Origin: Lysobacteraceae bacterium
GTDB lineage: Bacteria; Pseudomonadota; Gammaproteobacteria; Xanthomonadales; Xanthomonadaceae
DNA length: 64,000 nucleotides
Direction of reading: 5' to 3'
Assembly (NCBI GenBank): GCA_016789405.1
Contig: JAEUPQ010000026.1
Location: 124,001-188,000 of the forward strand
The translations under genes and the position numbers were made by a program. The notes beneath the pieces are model-generated. The model did not search any database. It saw only the letters and a program-made list of their open reading frames with translations, and had not been told where the DNA came from. This document shows positions 20,009 through 28,853 of the stretch, one piece after another (positions within the stretch are counted from its first letter, which is position 1; every line of letters begins with the position of its first letter).

Positions 20009-20809
20009 ATGTCCCTTCAGCCCATGCTCCTGCAGACCATGTCCATGCAGGCCACCGCCATCGAACCCTTGCCCGAAGCCGCGGATGTCGCTTCGGCCGC
20101 GACCGCTGCAGCGGCACCTGCCGCGCACGGCGGCGGCCTGAACTACCTGCAGCTGGTCCTCGATGCCAGCCTGCCCGTCCAGGCGGTGATGCTGCTCCTG
20201 CTGCTGGCATCGGTGGCGTCGTGGATCATCATCTTCCGCAAGAAGCGCGTGCTCGATCGCGCCCAGCGCGAAGCCGACCTCTTCGAGGAGCGCTTCTGGG
20301 CAGGCGGCGATCTCGGCCGCCTCTACAACGAGGCAGCCGCACGCAAGCAGGACATCAGCGGCCTGGAAGCGATCTTCGAAGGCGGCCTGCGCGAGTTCAA
20401 CCGCGTGCGCCAGCGTCGCGGCATCGATGCCCGCTCGCAGCTCGAAGGCGCCCAGCGCGCGATGCGCGCCGCCTCGTCCCGCGAACTCGACGGCCTCGAG
20501 CACAACCTCGAATTCCTCGCGAACGTCGGTTCCATCAGCCCCTACGTCGGCCTGTTCGGCACGGTGCTCGGCATCCTGATGTCGTTCCACGGCCTGGCCA
20601 GCATGAAGGAAGCCACCATCGCCACCGTCGCGCCGGGCATCTCCGAAGCGCTGCTGGCCACCGCGATGGGCCTGTTCGCCGCGATCCCCGCCGTGTGGGC
20701 CTACAACCGCTTCGCGACCCGGGTCGAACGCATCGCATCGCGCTACGACACCTTCGCCGAAGAGTTCTCGTCGATCCTGCAGCGCCAGGCCCACGTCGAC
20801 GACGCCTGA
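20009..20809 (+). CDS. tolQ: Tol-Pal system proton channel protein TolQ
   Basis: A 266-residue inner-membrane protein of the TolQ/ExbB/MotA family that, with TolR, uses proton motive force to energise TolA. A Pro/Ala-rich N-terminal extension of about 45 residues precedes the first transmembrane helix (AVMLLLLLASVASWIIIF); helices 2 and 3 lie near residues 170-225 (GLFGTVLGILMSFHGLASM and GLFAAIPAVWAYNRF). GGAG lies nine bases before the start. The cytoplasmic loop between helices 1 and 2 has the expected length. Confidence 0.96.
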   Translation: MSLQPMLLQTMSMQATAIEPLPEAADVASAATAAAAPAAHGGGLNYLQLVLDASLPVQAVMLLLLLASVASWIIIFRKKRVLDRAQREADLFEERFWAGGDLGRLYNEAAARKQDISGLEAIFEGGLREFNRVRQRRGIDARSQLEGAQRAMRAASSRELDGLEHNLEFLANVGSISPYVGLFGTVLGILMSFHGLASMKEATIATVAPGISEALLATAMGLFAAIPAVWAYNRFATRVERIASRYDTFAEEFSSILQRQAHVDDA

Positions 20810-20869
20810 TCCGACGCGACCCCGCGCCCGCCGACCACGCGTTGAAGCCCGAAACACCGAGACCCGACC

Positions 20870-21307
<438 letters not shown>

Positions 21308-22252
21308 ATGCGGGAGAACCGCGCCGACACCACCATCGCGGTCGTCCTGGCCCTGCTGTTGCATGCGGTGCCGGTGCTGTTGCTGTTGCTTGCGTCGCTG
21401 TTCCGCGCACCGTCGTCTGCCGCCGCAGGCGAGCCGATCAGTGCCGATGTCGTCGATCTCAACGCATTGTCGGCCGCAGCGCGTGCTGCATTGCGCGCCG
21501 ATCCGGTGCCGCAGCCCGATCCCGTGCCGCCGGAGCCCGTCGAAGAACCGGTTCCGGAAGAGCCCCTTCCCGACGCGCTGCCCGAGGACGTGGTCGAGCC
21601 GCAGCCCGAGCCGCAGGAGCAGTTGCCGGATCCCGATACCGTCGATCAGCAGGAAGTGAAGCCGGATGCGACCTCGGCCGACATCGCGCAGCGCGAACAG
21701 GAAGCGAAACGTCGCCAGGGCCAGGTCGACCTGACCGAACGCGCGCGCCAGGAACAGGCGCAGCAGCGCGAAAAGAACGAAATGCAGCGGCAGCGCGAGC
21801 AGCAGCTTGAGGACATCCGCCGCCAGCGTGCGCAGGCGCAGCGCGAAGCACAGTTGGCCGAAGCCAAGCTGCAGCAACTGGCCGACGCGCGGGCGCGCAG
21901 CGCGTCCGAGGCCGCCGCCGCCAGCGATGCCGCCGCCAGCCCGCCACCGGGGCAGGGCGGCCAGTCGCGCAACCTTCTGGCCGCCTATGAACGCGCCCTC
22001 CAGCAGGCGATCCTCGCCAACTGGACCCGTCCCGACAGCGTGCCGCTCGGCCAGCGCTGCAAGATCGTGATCCGGCAGATCCCGGGCGGGAAGGTCATCG
22101 AAGCCCAGGTGGATCCCAGCTGCCCCTACGACGAACCTGGCCGGCGGTCCGTGGAGCGCGCGGTCCTGCTCGCCCAGCCCTTGCCATACGCCGGGTTCGA
22201 GAGCGTGTTCAATCGCACCATCACCTTGAATTTCCAGGGTGAAGACCGCTGA
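21308..22252 (+). CDS. tolA: Tol-Pal system protein TolA
   Basis: A 314-residue energy transducer that spans the periplasm. An N-terminal transmembrane helix (VVLALLLHAVPVLLLLLASLF) includes the Ser/His-type interface with TolQR. A Pro/Glu-rich segment (residues 60-115) and a long Gln/Arg/Glu/Ala helix (residues 120-205) form domain II. Domain III begins near residue 215 (LLAAYERALQQAILANWTRP) and ends FNRTITLNFQGEDR. It starts on the base after the tolR stop, so coupling is likely. Confidence 0.94.
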   Translation: MRENRADTTIAVVLALLLHAVPVLLLLLASLFRAPSSAAAGEPISADVVDLNALSAAARAALRADPVPQPDPVPPEPVEEPVPEEPLPDALPEDVVEPQPEPQEQLPDPDTVDQQEVKPDATSADIAQREQEAKRRQGQVDLTERARQEQAQQREKNEMQRQREQQLEDIRRQRAQAQREAQLAEAKLQQLADARARSASEAAAASDAAASPPPGQGGQSRNLLAAYERALQQAILANWTRPDSVPLGQRCKIVIRQIPGGKVIEAQVDPSCPYDEPGRRSVERAVLLAQPLPYAGFESVFNRTITLNFQGEDR

Positions 22253-22404
22253 GACAGCGCGCCCGGCGCCCTCCGAGTCCGCGTCCGTTCATCTTTCTGA
22301 CCACGTTCGCGGCCAAGCTGTGCCCTCGTCGGGCGTCCGAGGCACGGGCTCCGACGAGTCCTCCGAATGACCGTTCGATTGCGTATTCCGCTTCGCCAGG
22401 ACCC

Positions 22405-23751
22405 ATGATGACCCGATCCCTGTCCGCGCTCCGTCCCGCCTTCCCGGCCGCCCTCCTCGCGCTGCTGTGCCTGCTGGCTCCGCTGTTCGCCTTCGCCCAG
22501 CAAAAGGGCCTGGAGATCGACATCGTCGGCGGCAATGCGGCGGCCCTGCCGATCGCGGTGGTCCCCATGCCGTACCAGGGCAGTGCCACCGCGCCGCAGA
22601 CCGATATCGCCGACGTCGTCGCCGCCGACCTGGCGCGCTCCGGTCAGTTCCGCACGCTGACCGGCTCCGGCCTCGGCGCCCAGCGCCCGACCCGGGGCAG
22701 CGAAATCGACTTCGGCTTCTTCCAGCAGGCCAAGCAGAGCTACATCGTCGTCGGCCGCGTGCTGGATTCCGCCGACGGTGGCTACCGCGTCGAATACGAG
22801 CTGTACGACATCGCGAAGAACCGCATGCTGGCCTTCGCGCTGACCGCGCGTGCGAATGCGATGCGCGATGTCGCCCATCAGATCGCTGATGCGATCTACG
22901 AAAAGATCACCGGCGTGCGTGGCGCCTTCTGGACCCGCATCGCGTACGTGGTGCAGACCGGCGTCGGCAAGGGCGCGCAGTACGCGCTGTACGTCGCCGA
23001 CGCCGATGGCTACAACCCGCAGACCGTGGTGCGTTCCGACAAGCCGCTGATGTCGCCGGCCTGGAGTCCCGACGGCCGCAAGCTGGCCTACGTCAGCTTC
23101 GAGCGCGGCAATTCGTCGATCGTCCTGCAGGACATCGCGACCGGTGCGCGCGAAACCGTGGCCAGCTTCAAGGGCATCAACGGTGCGCCGAGTTTTTCGC
23201 CGGATGGCCGCAGGCTGGCGATGGCGCTGTCGAAGGGCGGCAACCTCGAGATCTACGTGATGGATCTCGGCAGCCGCGCGCTGACCCAGGTCACCAACCA
23301 GTTCGGCATCGATACCGAACCGACCTGGAGCGCCGACGGCAGCCGTCTCTACTTCACCTCCGATCGTGGTGGTCGCCCGCAGATCTACCAGGTTGCATCG
23401 TCGGGTGGCGCGGCCACGCGCGTGAGCTTCCAGGGCAGTTACAACGCACGGCCCACGGTGTCGTTCGATGGCAAGAAGATCGCCGTGGCGCAGGGTGCCG
23501 GCAATACTTACCGCATCGCATTGATGGACAGCAGCCTCGGTTCTCCGCGCTGGTCGATGCTCTCGCCGGGCAGCCAGGACGAGTCCCCGAGCTTCGCGCC
23601 GAACGCTGCAATGGTCCTGTATGCTGCCAGCGAAGGCGGGCGAGGAGTGCTCTATGCGGTGTCCGCCGACGCGCGCGTCAGGCAGCGCCTCGTGGTCTCC
23701 GGCGGCGATGTCCGCGAGCCCGCCTGGGGGCCCTACCGCCTGCCACGCTGA
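22405..23751 (+). CDS. tolB: Tol-Pal system periplasmic protein TolB
   Basis: A 448-residue periplasmic protein that docks on Pal. A signal peptide (LLALLCLLAPLFAFAQQ, cleavage near residue 32) precedes the N-terminal alpha/beta domain and the six-bladed beta-propeller, whose blades contain repeated SPDGRKLAY / FSPDGRRLA / WSADGSRLYF motifs. Start: two tandem ATGs at 22405/22408, with AGGA just upstream. The 152-bp gap after tolA may hold a promoter, but I see no clear one. Confidence 0.96.
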   Translation: MMTRSLSALRPAFPAALLALLCLLAPLFAFAQQKGLEIDIVGGNAAALPIAVVPMPYQGSATAPQTDIADVVAADLARSGQFRTLTGSGLGAQRPTRGSEIDFGFFQQAKQSYIVVGRVLDSADGGYRVEYELYDIAKNRMLAFALTARANAMRDVAHQIADAIYEKITGVRGAFWTRIAYVVQTGVGKGAQYALYVADADGYNPQTVVRSDKPLMSPAWSPDGRKLAYVSFERGNSSIVLQDIATGARETVASFKGINGAPSFSPDGRRLAMALSKGGNLEIYVMDLGSRALTQVTNQFGIDTEPTWSADGSRLYFTSDRGGRPQIYQVASSGGAATRVSFQGSYNARPTVSFDGKKIAVAQGAGNTYRIALMDSSLGSPRWSMLSPGSQDESPSFAPNAAMVLYAASEGGRGVLYAVSADARVRQRLVVSGGDVREPAWGPYRLPR

Positions 23752-23850
23752 TCGCATCGAATCTTCTTCTGCGACATCCGCTCCAGCGCCATCCACTTCC
23801 GCTCCATCCCCATTGACCGTCCCAACGCGACGACTGAAAGAGAGGACTCC

Positions 23851-24381
23851 ATGAACTCGACGACCAAAGTGCTGATCACCGCGATCCTCTGCGTGACCGC
23901 CGCCGCCTGTTCGAAGAAAGTGAAGGAAAACGTCGACACCGGTACGCCGAGCAGCGGCCCGTCGACCACCACCGGTCCCGTGCGCGACACCGGTCCGACC
24001 GCCAGTGGCGCCTATGGCCCGGGCGACCTCGATACCGATGCCTGCCTGCGCCAGCGCGTCGTCTACTTCGATCTCGACCAGGACGCACTGAAGCCGGAAT
24101 TCCAGAACATCGTCGCCTGCCACGCCAAGTACCTGCGCGATCGCCCGAGCGCGCGCATGACCCTGGAAGGCAACGCCGACGAACGCGGCAGCCGTGAATA
24201 CAACCTGGGCCTTGGCGAGCGTCGCGGCAATGCCGTGTCCTCGGCCGTGCAGGCCAATGGTGGTTCGGGCAGCCAGATGACCGTGGTCAGCTACGGTGAA
24301 GAGCGTCCGACCTGCACCGACTCCAATGAAGACTGCTGGGGCCGCAATCGCCGCGTCGAGATCGTCTACACCGCGAAGTGA
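23851..24381 (+). CDS. pal: Peptidoglycan-associated lipoprotein Pal
   Basis: A 176-residue outer-membrane lipoprotein that tethers the outer membrane to peptidoglycan and cycles with TolB. The lipobox ends at Cys20 (VTAAAC). A Thr/Ser/Gly-rich linker is followed by an OmpA-like domain from about residue 65, with VVYFDLDQDALKPEF and GNADERGSREYNLGLGERR, the residues that bind diaminopimelate. AGAGGA lies six bases before the ATG. Confidence 0.96.
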   Translation: MNSTTKVLITAILCVTAAACSKKVKENVDTGTPSSGPSTTTGPVRDTGPTASGAYGPGDLDTDACLRQRVVYFDLDQDALKPEFQNIVACHAKYLRDRPSARMTLEGNADERGSREYNLGLGERRGNAVSSAVQANGGSGSQMTVVSYGEERPTCTDSNEDCWGRNRRVEIVYTAK

Positions 24382-24462
24382 TGCGCCTCGCGGGGGCGTC
24401 GGTGACGATGCCCCCGCGATTCGCGAGACGCCCGCAATCCCCGCTTTCTCTCGCATCGAGCC

Positions 24463-25326
24463 GTGCCCGACGTGAATTTCCGACGCCTTCCACTCTTCGC
24501 TTCCCTGCTGCTGGCCTGCGCGTTCGTCGTGCCTGCGCATGCGCAGCGTGTCAGCACTGCCGACCGCCTCACCGCGCTGGAACAGCAGTTGTCCGCGATG
24601 CGCTCCGGCAACCTGGACCTGCTCAACCAGATCGGCGAGTTGAAGACGGAAGTGCAGGCGCAGCGCGCGCAGATCGAAGAGCTGCAGCAGAAGCTCGAAC
24701 AGCAGGACCAGAGCGGACGTTCGCAGTATCTCGACCTCGACAGCCGCCTCGAGCGCCTGGAGAGCGGTGCGGCAGCGGCTTCGGCACCTGCCTCCGCGTC
24801 GCCGGCAGTGCCCTCGACCACTCCGGCACCTGTTGTGGGCGGTGCAAGGCCCGCGCCGGCCGCGACGACGCCTGCGCCGACTTTCCAGGACACGCCGCCG
24901 CGGGTCTACGGCGATGCCGCCACGCTGGGTACGGGTGCCGGTGAGCGCAATGCCTACAACGCGGCGTTCGAGACCCTGAAGTCCGGTCGCTACGCCGAAG
25001 CCGCGCGGATGTTCCAGGGCTTCCTCGATGCGCATCCCTCCGGTACCTACGCGCCGAACGCGATGTACTGGCTGGGCGAGAGCTACTACGTCACCCAGAA
25101 CTACGCGCTGGCCCAGGAACAGTTCCAGGGCCTGATCGACCGCTACCCGACCCACGACAAGGCGGCCGGTGCGCTGTTGAAGGTCGGTCTCTGCCAGCAG
25201 GGCCTTCGCCAGCTCGATGCGGCCGAGGCCACGTACAACCAGGTCCTCGGGCGCTACCCGGGCAGCGAGGCGGCCCGCGTCGCCGACGATCGCCTGCGCG
25301 CCATCCAGTTGCTGCGGGTCCGCTGA
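24463..25326 (+). CDS. cpoB: Cell division coordinator CpoB (YbgF)
   Basis: A 287-residue periplasmic protein that links Tol-Pal to peptidoglycan synthesis at division. A signal peptide (LPLFASLLLACAFVVPAHAQ) is followed by a coiled coil (ALEQQLSAMRSGN... ELQQKLEQQDQ, residues 30-90), an Ala/Pro linker and three TPRs (residues 155-280; YNAAFETLKSGRYAEAARMF). The start is GTG at 24463 or the GTG at 24472; neither has a clear ribosome site. Position and architecture are typical. Confidence 0.94.
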   Translation: MPDVNFRRLPLFASLLLACAFVVPAHAQRVSTADRLTALEQQLSAMRSGNLDLLNQIGELKTEVQAQRAQIEELQQKLEQQDQSGRSQYLDLDSRLERLESGAAAASAPASASPAVPSTTPAPVVGGARPAPAATTPAPTFQDTPPRVYGDAATLGTGAGERNAYNAAFETLKSGRYAEAARMFQGFLDAHPSGTYAPNAMYWLGESYYVTQNYALAQEQFQGLIDRYPTHDKAAGALLKVGLCQQGLRQLDAAEATYNQVLGRYPGSEAARVADDRLRAIQLLRVR

Positions 25327-25399
25327 TCCCGACGACAGGTTTCCCGGTTGTTCGATGCATTGCCCGGGCGAAGTTCCGGCGCAATGCGGTGGCGAACGG

Positions 25400-25405
25400 T
25401 AAAAT
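25400..25405 (+). promoter_or_regulatory. Candidate -10 box (TAAAAT) of queE, possibly leaderless
   Basis: TAAAAT ends six bases before the queE ATG, predicting a start of transcription at the start codon. A TTCCGG hexamer lies 20 bp upstream, too far for a good -35. Confidence 0.4.
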
Positions 25406-25411
25406 GCGCCG

Positions 25412-26086
25412 ATGAACGACGCGCCCGCCGCGCCCGCCGTGCCGGCGGACCGCCTCAAGATCACCGAAGTCTTCCTTTCGCTGCAGGGCGAGGCCCGCGA
25501 CGCCGGCTGGCCGACGGTCTTCGTCCGCCTGACCGGCTGTCCGCTGCGCTGCCAGTACTGCGACACCACCTATTCCTTCTTCGGCGGCGAGTGGCGGTCG
25601 ATCGACGACCTGCTCGCTGAAGTCGCCTCCCATGGCGTGCGCCACGTCTGCGTGACCGGCGGAGAACCCTTGTCGCAGAAGCGCTGCCTGGACCTGCTGC
25701 GCCGGCTCTGCGATGCCGGCTATGTGGTGTCGCTGGAAACCTCGGGCGCCATCGACATCGCCGACGTCGATCCGCGCGTGTCGCGCGTGCTCGACATCAA
25801 GACGCCAGGATCCGCCGAAGTCGCGCGCAACCGCTGGGAGAACCTTGCGTTGCTCACCGCGCACGACCAGATCAAGTTCGTCATCTGCGGGCGCGAAGAC
25901 TACGAATGGTCGCGCGAAGTACTTCGCGAACATCGCCTGCACGAACGCTGCGACGTGCTGTTCTCGCCGAGCAAGAGCGAAGTCTCCGCGCGCGATCTCG
26001 CCGACTGGATCATCGCGGACCGGCTGCCGGTGAAGTTCCAGATGCAATTGCACAAGATCCTGTGGAACGACGAGCCCGGTCGTTGA
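25412..26086 (+). CDS. queE: 7-carboxy-7-deazaguanine synthase
   Basis: QueE is the radical-SAM enzyme that converts 6-carboxytetrahydropterin to 7-carboxy-7-deazaguanine in the preQ0/queuosine pathway. The 224-residue protein has the cluster motif CPLRCQYCD (CxxxCxxC, near residue 41), preceded by the substrate-side [20 protein letters not shown] and followed by VTGGEPL. It sits just ahead of queC with 22 bp between, so both act in one operon. Confidence 0.95.
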   Translation: MNDAPAAPAVPADRLKITEVFLSLQGEARDAGWPTVFVRLTGCPLRCQYCDTTYSFFGGEWRSIDDLLAEVASHGVRHVCVTGGEPLSQKRCLDLLRRLCDAGYVVSLETSGAIDIADVDPRVSRVLDIKTPGSAEVARNRWENLALLTAHDQIKFVICGREDYEWSREVLREHRLHERCDVLFSPSKSEVSARDLADWIIADRLPVKFQMQLHKILWNDEPGR

Positions 26087-26108
26087 AGGAAAGAAGAGGA
26101 AAGTCCGC

Positions 26109-26792
26109 ATGAAACCCGCCGTCGTTCTCGTCTCCGGAGGCATGGACTCCGCTGTCGTGCTCGCCATCGCCCGCGAACAGGGCTTTGCGCCGCATGCCCT
26201 CAGCGTGCGCTACGGGCAGCGCCACACCTCGGAGCTGGATGCCGCCGCGCGCGTCGCGCAGGCGCTTGGCGCCGCCGCGCACAAGACGGTGCATGTCGAC
26301 CTGCGCAGCATCGGCGGTTCGGCACTGACCGACGAACACATCGACGTGCCGGTGGATTCCGACGGCCATGTCATCGGTGCCGATATCCCGGTGACCTACG
26401 TCCCGGCACGCAACACGATCATGCTCTCGGTCGCGCTGGGTTGGGCGGAAGTGCTGGGCGCGACCGATCTGTTCTGCGGCGTCAACGCAGTCGACTATTC
26501 GGGCTATCCCGATTGCCGGCCGGAGTTCATCGAAGGCTTCCAGTCGCTGGCCAACCTCGCGACCAAAGCCGGCGTGGAGGGTGCGGGCTTCCGCGTCCAC
26601 GCGCCGCTGCTGCGCATGAGCAAGGCCGACATCGTTCGCGAAGGCCTGCGGCTGGGTGTCGACTTCAGCCAGACCGTGTCCTGCTACCAGGCCGACGACG
26701 CGGGCCGTGCCTGCGGACATTGCGATGCCTGTCGTCTGCGCGCGGAAGGTTTCGAGGCCGCCGGCGTGATCGATCCGACCCGATATGCCTGA
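26109..26792 (+). CDS. queC: 7-cyano-7-deazaguanine synthase
   Basis: QueC makes preQ0 from 7-carboxy-7-deazaguanine with ATP and ammonia. The 227-residue protein shows the PP-loop [10 protein letters not shown] at residues 9-18, the family motif [11 protein letters not shown], and a four-cysteine zinc site near the C-terminus (SCYQADD then CGHCDAC). A GAGGAAA ribosome site precedes the ATG. Downstream queuosine genes (tgt, queA, queF) are not in the window, but gluQRS at 61.7 kb acts on the finished base. Confidence 0.96.
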   Translation: MKPAVVLVSGGMDSAVVLAIAREQGFAPHALSVRYGQRHTSELDAAARVAQALGAAAHKTVHVDLRSIGGSALTDEHIDVPVDSDGHVIGADIPVTYVPARNTIMLSVALGWAEVLGATDLFCGVNAVDYSGYPDCRPEFIEGFQSLANLATKAGVEGAGFRVHAPLLRMSKADIVREGLRLGVDFSQTVSCYQADDAGRACGHCDACRLRAEGFEAAGVIDPTRYA

Positions 26793-26806
26793 ATGGAATG
26801 GATGGG

Positions 26807-26835
26807 CTGACCATCCGTCGTGTTTGAGCTAGAAT
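26807..26835 (+). promoter_or_regulatory. Promoter of tRNA-Lys
   Basis: CTGACC (26807-26812) and TAGAAT (26830-26835) are separated by 17 bp, a good sigma-70 match, ending 42 bases before the mature tRNA. A GC-rich discriminator follows the -10, as usual for stable RNA genes. Confidence 0.6.
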
Positions 26836-26877
26836 GCGCGCCCCGGTGCAAGGCCGGGCCGGCATGTCCGGAACAAA

Positions 26878-26953
26878 GGGCCGTTAGCTCAGTCGGTAGA
26901 GCAGAAGACTTTTAATCTTTTGGTCGTAGGTTCGAATCCTACACGGCCCACCA
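26878..26953 (+). tRNA. tRNA-Lys (anticodon TTT)
   Basis: A 76-nt cloverleaf with encoded CCA. The acceptor stem pairs GGGCCGT with ACGGCCC, discriminator A26950; D arm GCTC/GAGC; anticodon TTT at 26911-26913; T arm ending GGTTCGAATCC. It reads AAA/AAG codons. Confidence 0.97.
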
Positions 26954-27198
26954 TTCTCCCCAGCGATCGCTCTCGTCCCGCCGCATGTCGCGGCTCGGCC
27001 GCCGTGCGCGCATGGCCGGAGAAGGCGCGAGTACGGGTGCCTGCATCGTCGACGCGCCCGCGCCATTCGACGCCGCCCGGTGATGCTGCATTGCGGCAGG
27101 ACTGCCTCATCCGGGTCCGAAAACCACCGCCTTTGCAGGGATTTCGAGACCTTGCATGACGAATGCGAACACAGCGCTTGCAAAGGAATGGATCGTCG

Positions 27199-27222
27199 TA
27201 TAGAAAATATATCGTATACGAT
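27199..27222 (+). promoter_or_regulatory. AT-rich promoter region with a 12-bp palindromic operator candidate
   Basis: A TATAGA -10-like box (27199-27204), with TTGCAA 15 bp upstream (27178-27183), is followed by the perfect palindrome ATCGTATACGAT (27211-27222) ending 17 bases before the M24 peptidase start. The palindrome has the ATnGTATACnAT form recognised by some GntR/FadR-type repressors; this match is from general knowledge, and no such regulator is encoded nearby. Confidence 0.45.
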
Positions 27223-27239
27223 TGTTCAGGGTCATCGTG

Positions 27240-28457
27240 ATGACAGCGGCAACCTCCCATGTCCATTCCGACGCGCAGCGACTGTTGTCGGACCTTCGCC
27301 CCTGGGGCGAGCGGGCTGCGCGCATCGGCGTGGCGGAACGCGAAGCTCGTCTTACCCACGCCAGGCGGACGATGGGTGCCTCGGGCGTCGATGCGCTGCT
27401 GGTGCATGCCGGTGCCAGCCTGCGCTACTTCACGGGGATCCCTTGGGGCGCCACCGAACGACTGGTCGCGCTGCTCGTCCCGCAGAGCGGCGAGCCCTTC
27501 CTGATCGGGCCGGAATTCGAGCGTGGATCGCTGCGCGCGGCCAGCCAGTTGCCGCTGTTCCAGATCGGCTGGGAAGAGCACGAAGATCCCTGTGCGGTGT
27601 TGGCCGAGGCGCTGCGCGAGGTGGGCGTCAAGACACTTGCCCTCGACCCCGAACTTCCTTGGCGCCTGGTCCAGGGGCTGCAGCGCAACCACGTCGCGAC
27701 GCGACTGGTCGATGGCGCGCCGCTGATCGATGGCGGTCGCATGCACAAGTCGGAGGCCGAGCTTGCGCTGATCCGCCAGGCGATGGCGATGACACTGGAG
27801 GTGCATCGACAGGCGGCGATGCTGCTGCGGCCAGGCATCACCACCGGCGAAGTGCGGCGCTTCATCGATGAGGCGCATCGTGCGCTGGGCGCGGACGGCG
27901 GCAGCACGTTCTGTGCCGTGCAGTTCGGCGTGGCGACTGCGTATCCGCATGGTTTGCCGGGCGATCAGGTACTGCAGGCCGACGACCTCGTGCTGATCGA
28001 CACCGGTTGCCAGGTCGATGGCTACCACTCCGACATCACGCGCACCTATGCCTTCGGTCGGCCGGATCCTGCGCAGGCCGAGGCCTGGCACCACGAGCGC
28101 GATGCGCAGCAGGCCGCGTTCGACGCGGTGCGCCCGGGCGTGCCCTGCGAAGAGATCGATGCGGTCGCAAGACGTTCGCTTTCGCGCAATGGCTATGGTC
28201 CGGCCTATCGATTGCCGGGATTGCCGCATCGCACCGGCCACGGTCTCGGCCTGTCGATCCACGAGCCGGCCTATCTCGTGCAGGGCGACACGCGCCCGCT
28301 GGCGCGCGGCATGTGTTTCAGCAACGAACCGATGATCGTCGTGCCGGAGCGATTCGGCATCCGGCTCGAAGACCACTTCCATGTCACCGACGACGGCGCG
28401 CGCTGGTTCACGCCGCCAGCGACGTCGTTCGTGGATCCATTCGGACTGCAGGGGTGA
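27240..28457 (+). CDS. M24 family metallopeptidase (Xaa-Pro dipeptidase-like)
   Basis: A 405-residue cytoplasmic metallopeptidase of the creatinase/prolidase fold. The N-terminal creatinase-like domain (to residue 165) contains VDALLVHAGASLRYFTGI. The C-terminal pita-bread domain has all five metal ligands: the two Asp in LIDTGCQVDGYHSDITRTY, the His in RTGHGLGLSIHE, and the Glu in FSNEPMIV and RLEDHFHV. A start at 27240 (MTAATSH) is preferred over the TTG at 27222, which would lie on the palindrome. The likely role is cleavage of Xaa-Pro dipeptides or related substrates. It appears monocistronic. Confidence 0.9.
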   Translation: MTAATSHVHSDAQRLLSDLRPWGERAARIGVAEREARLTHARRTMGASGVDALLVHAGASLRYFTGIPWGATERLVALLVPQSGEPFLIGPEFERGSLRAASQLPLFQIGWEEHEDPCAVLAEALREVGVKTLALDPELPWRLVQGLQRNHVATRLVDGAPLIDGGRMHKSEAELALIRQAMAMTLEVHRQAAMLLRPGITTGEVRRFIDEAHRALGADGGSTFCAVQFGVATAYPHGLPGDQVLQADDLVLIDTGCQVDGYHSDITRTYAFGRPDPAQAEAWHHERDAQQAAFDAVRPGVPCEEIDAVARRSLSRNGYGPAYRLPGLPHRTGHGLGLSIHEPAYLVQGDTRPLARGMCFSNEPMIVVPERFGIRLEDHFHVTDDGARWFTPPATSFVDPFGLQG

Positions 28458-28853
28458 CGCGAAGCAACGATTGATGCAACGCCGCCACGCACATGCGCGA
28501 ATGCCGACAGAGCAAGCGCGTGACGCAAGGCGGGGCAGGGGGAAAAGCGAATAGATCAGGCCGTCGCACGGGGCTGGGGGCAGCCGTTGCGTCGACGACC
28601 GCAGGAATGGGGCCTCACGGCCTCGTGCCGACGCATCGGGTCGTGTGGAAACGCACGGACCGATGCGGCAGTCGCGGAACCCGGCAACGGGTTCCGTTCA
28701 TCGACGTCGACAACCCGTGCACCACGCCATGCCGGCGCGCTTCGCGCACCGGACCACACAAGAAGAGGGCGCGCTTGCAGCGCAGCTCCGGATGCATCGG
28801 GTGCATCGACGTCTCTCGTTGTTCCACTTTTCGACAGCAAAGAGGGGAGACAG
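28458..28853 (+). other. 396-bp intergenic region with a perfect short hairpin
   Basis: No convincing gene is seen between the M24 peptidase and the collagenase-like gene. An 8-bp perfect stem (GGAACCCG / CGGGTTCC) with a GCAA tetraloop lies at 28676-28695. There is no T run, so it is not a canonical terminator. The open frames here are GC-rich shadows with improbable composition. Confidence 0.5.

Noticed and set aside
22126-25569. 1147-codon minus-strand ORF opposite tolB, pal and cpoB
   Set aside because: A shadow frame opposite well-supported Tol-Pal genes.
28587-28853. 89-residue N-terminal extension of the M9 protease
   Set aside because: The ATG at 28854 has a good ribosome site and begins a signal sequence; the upstream residues look random.
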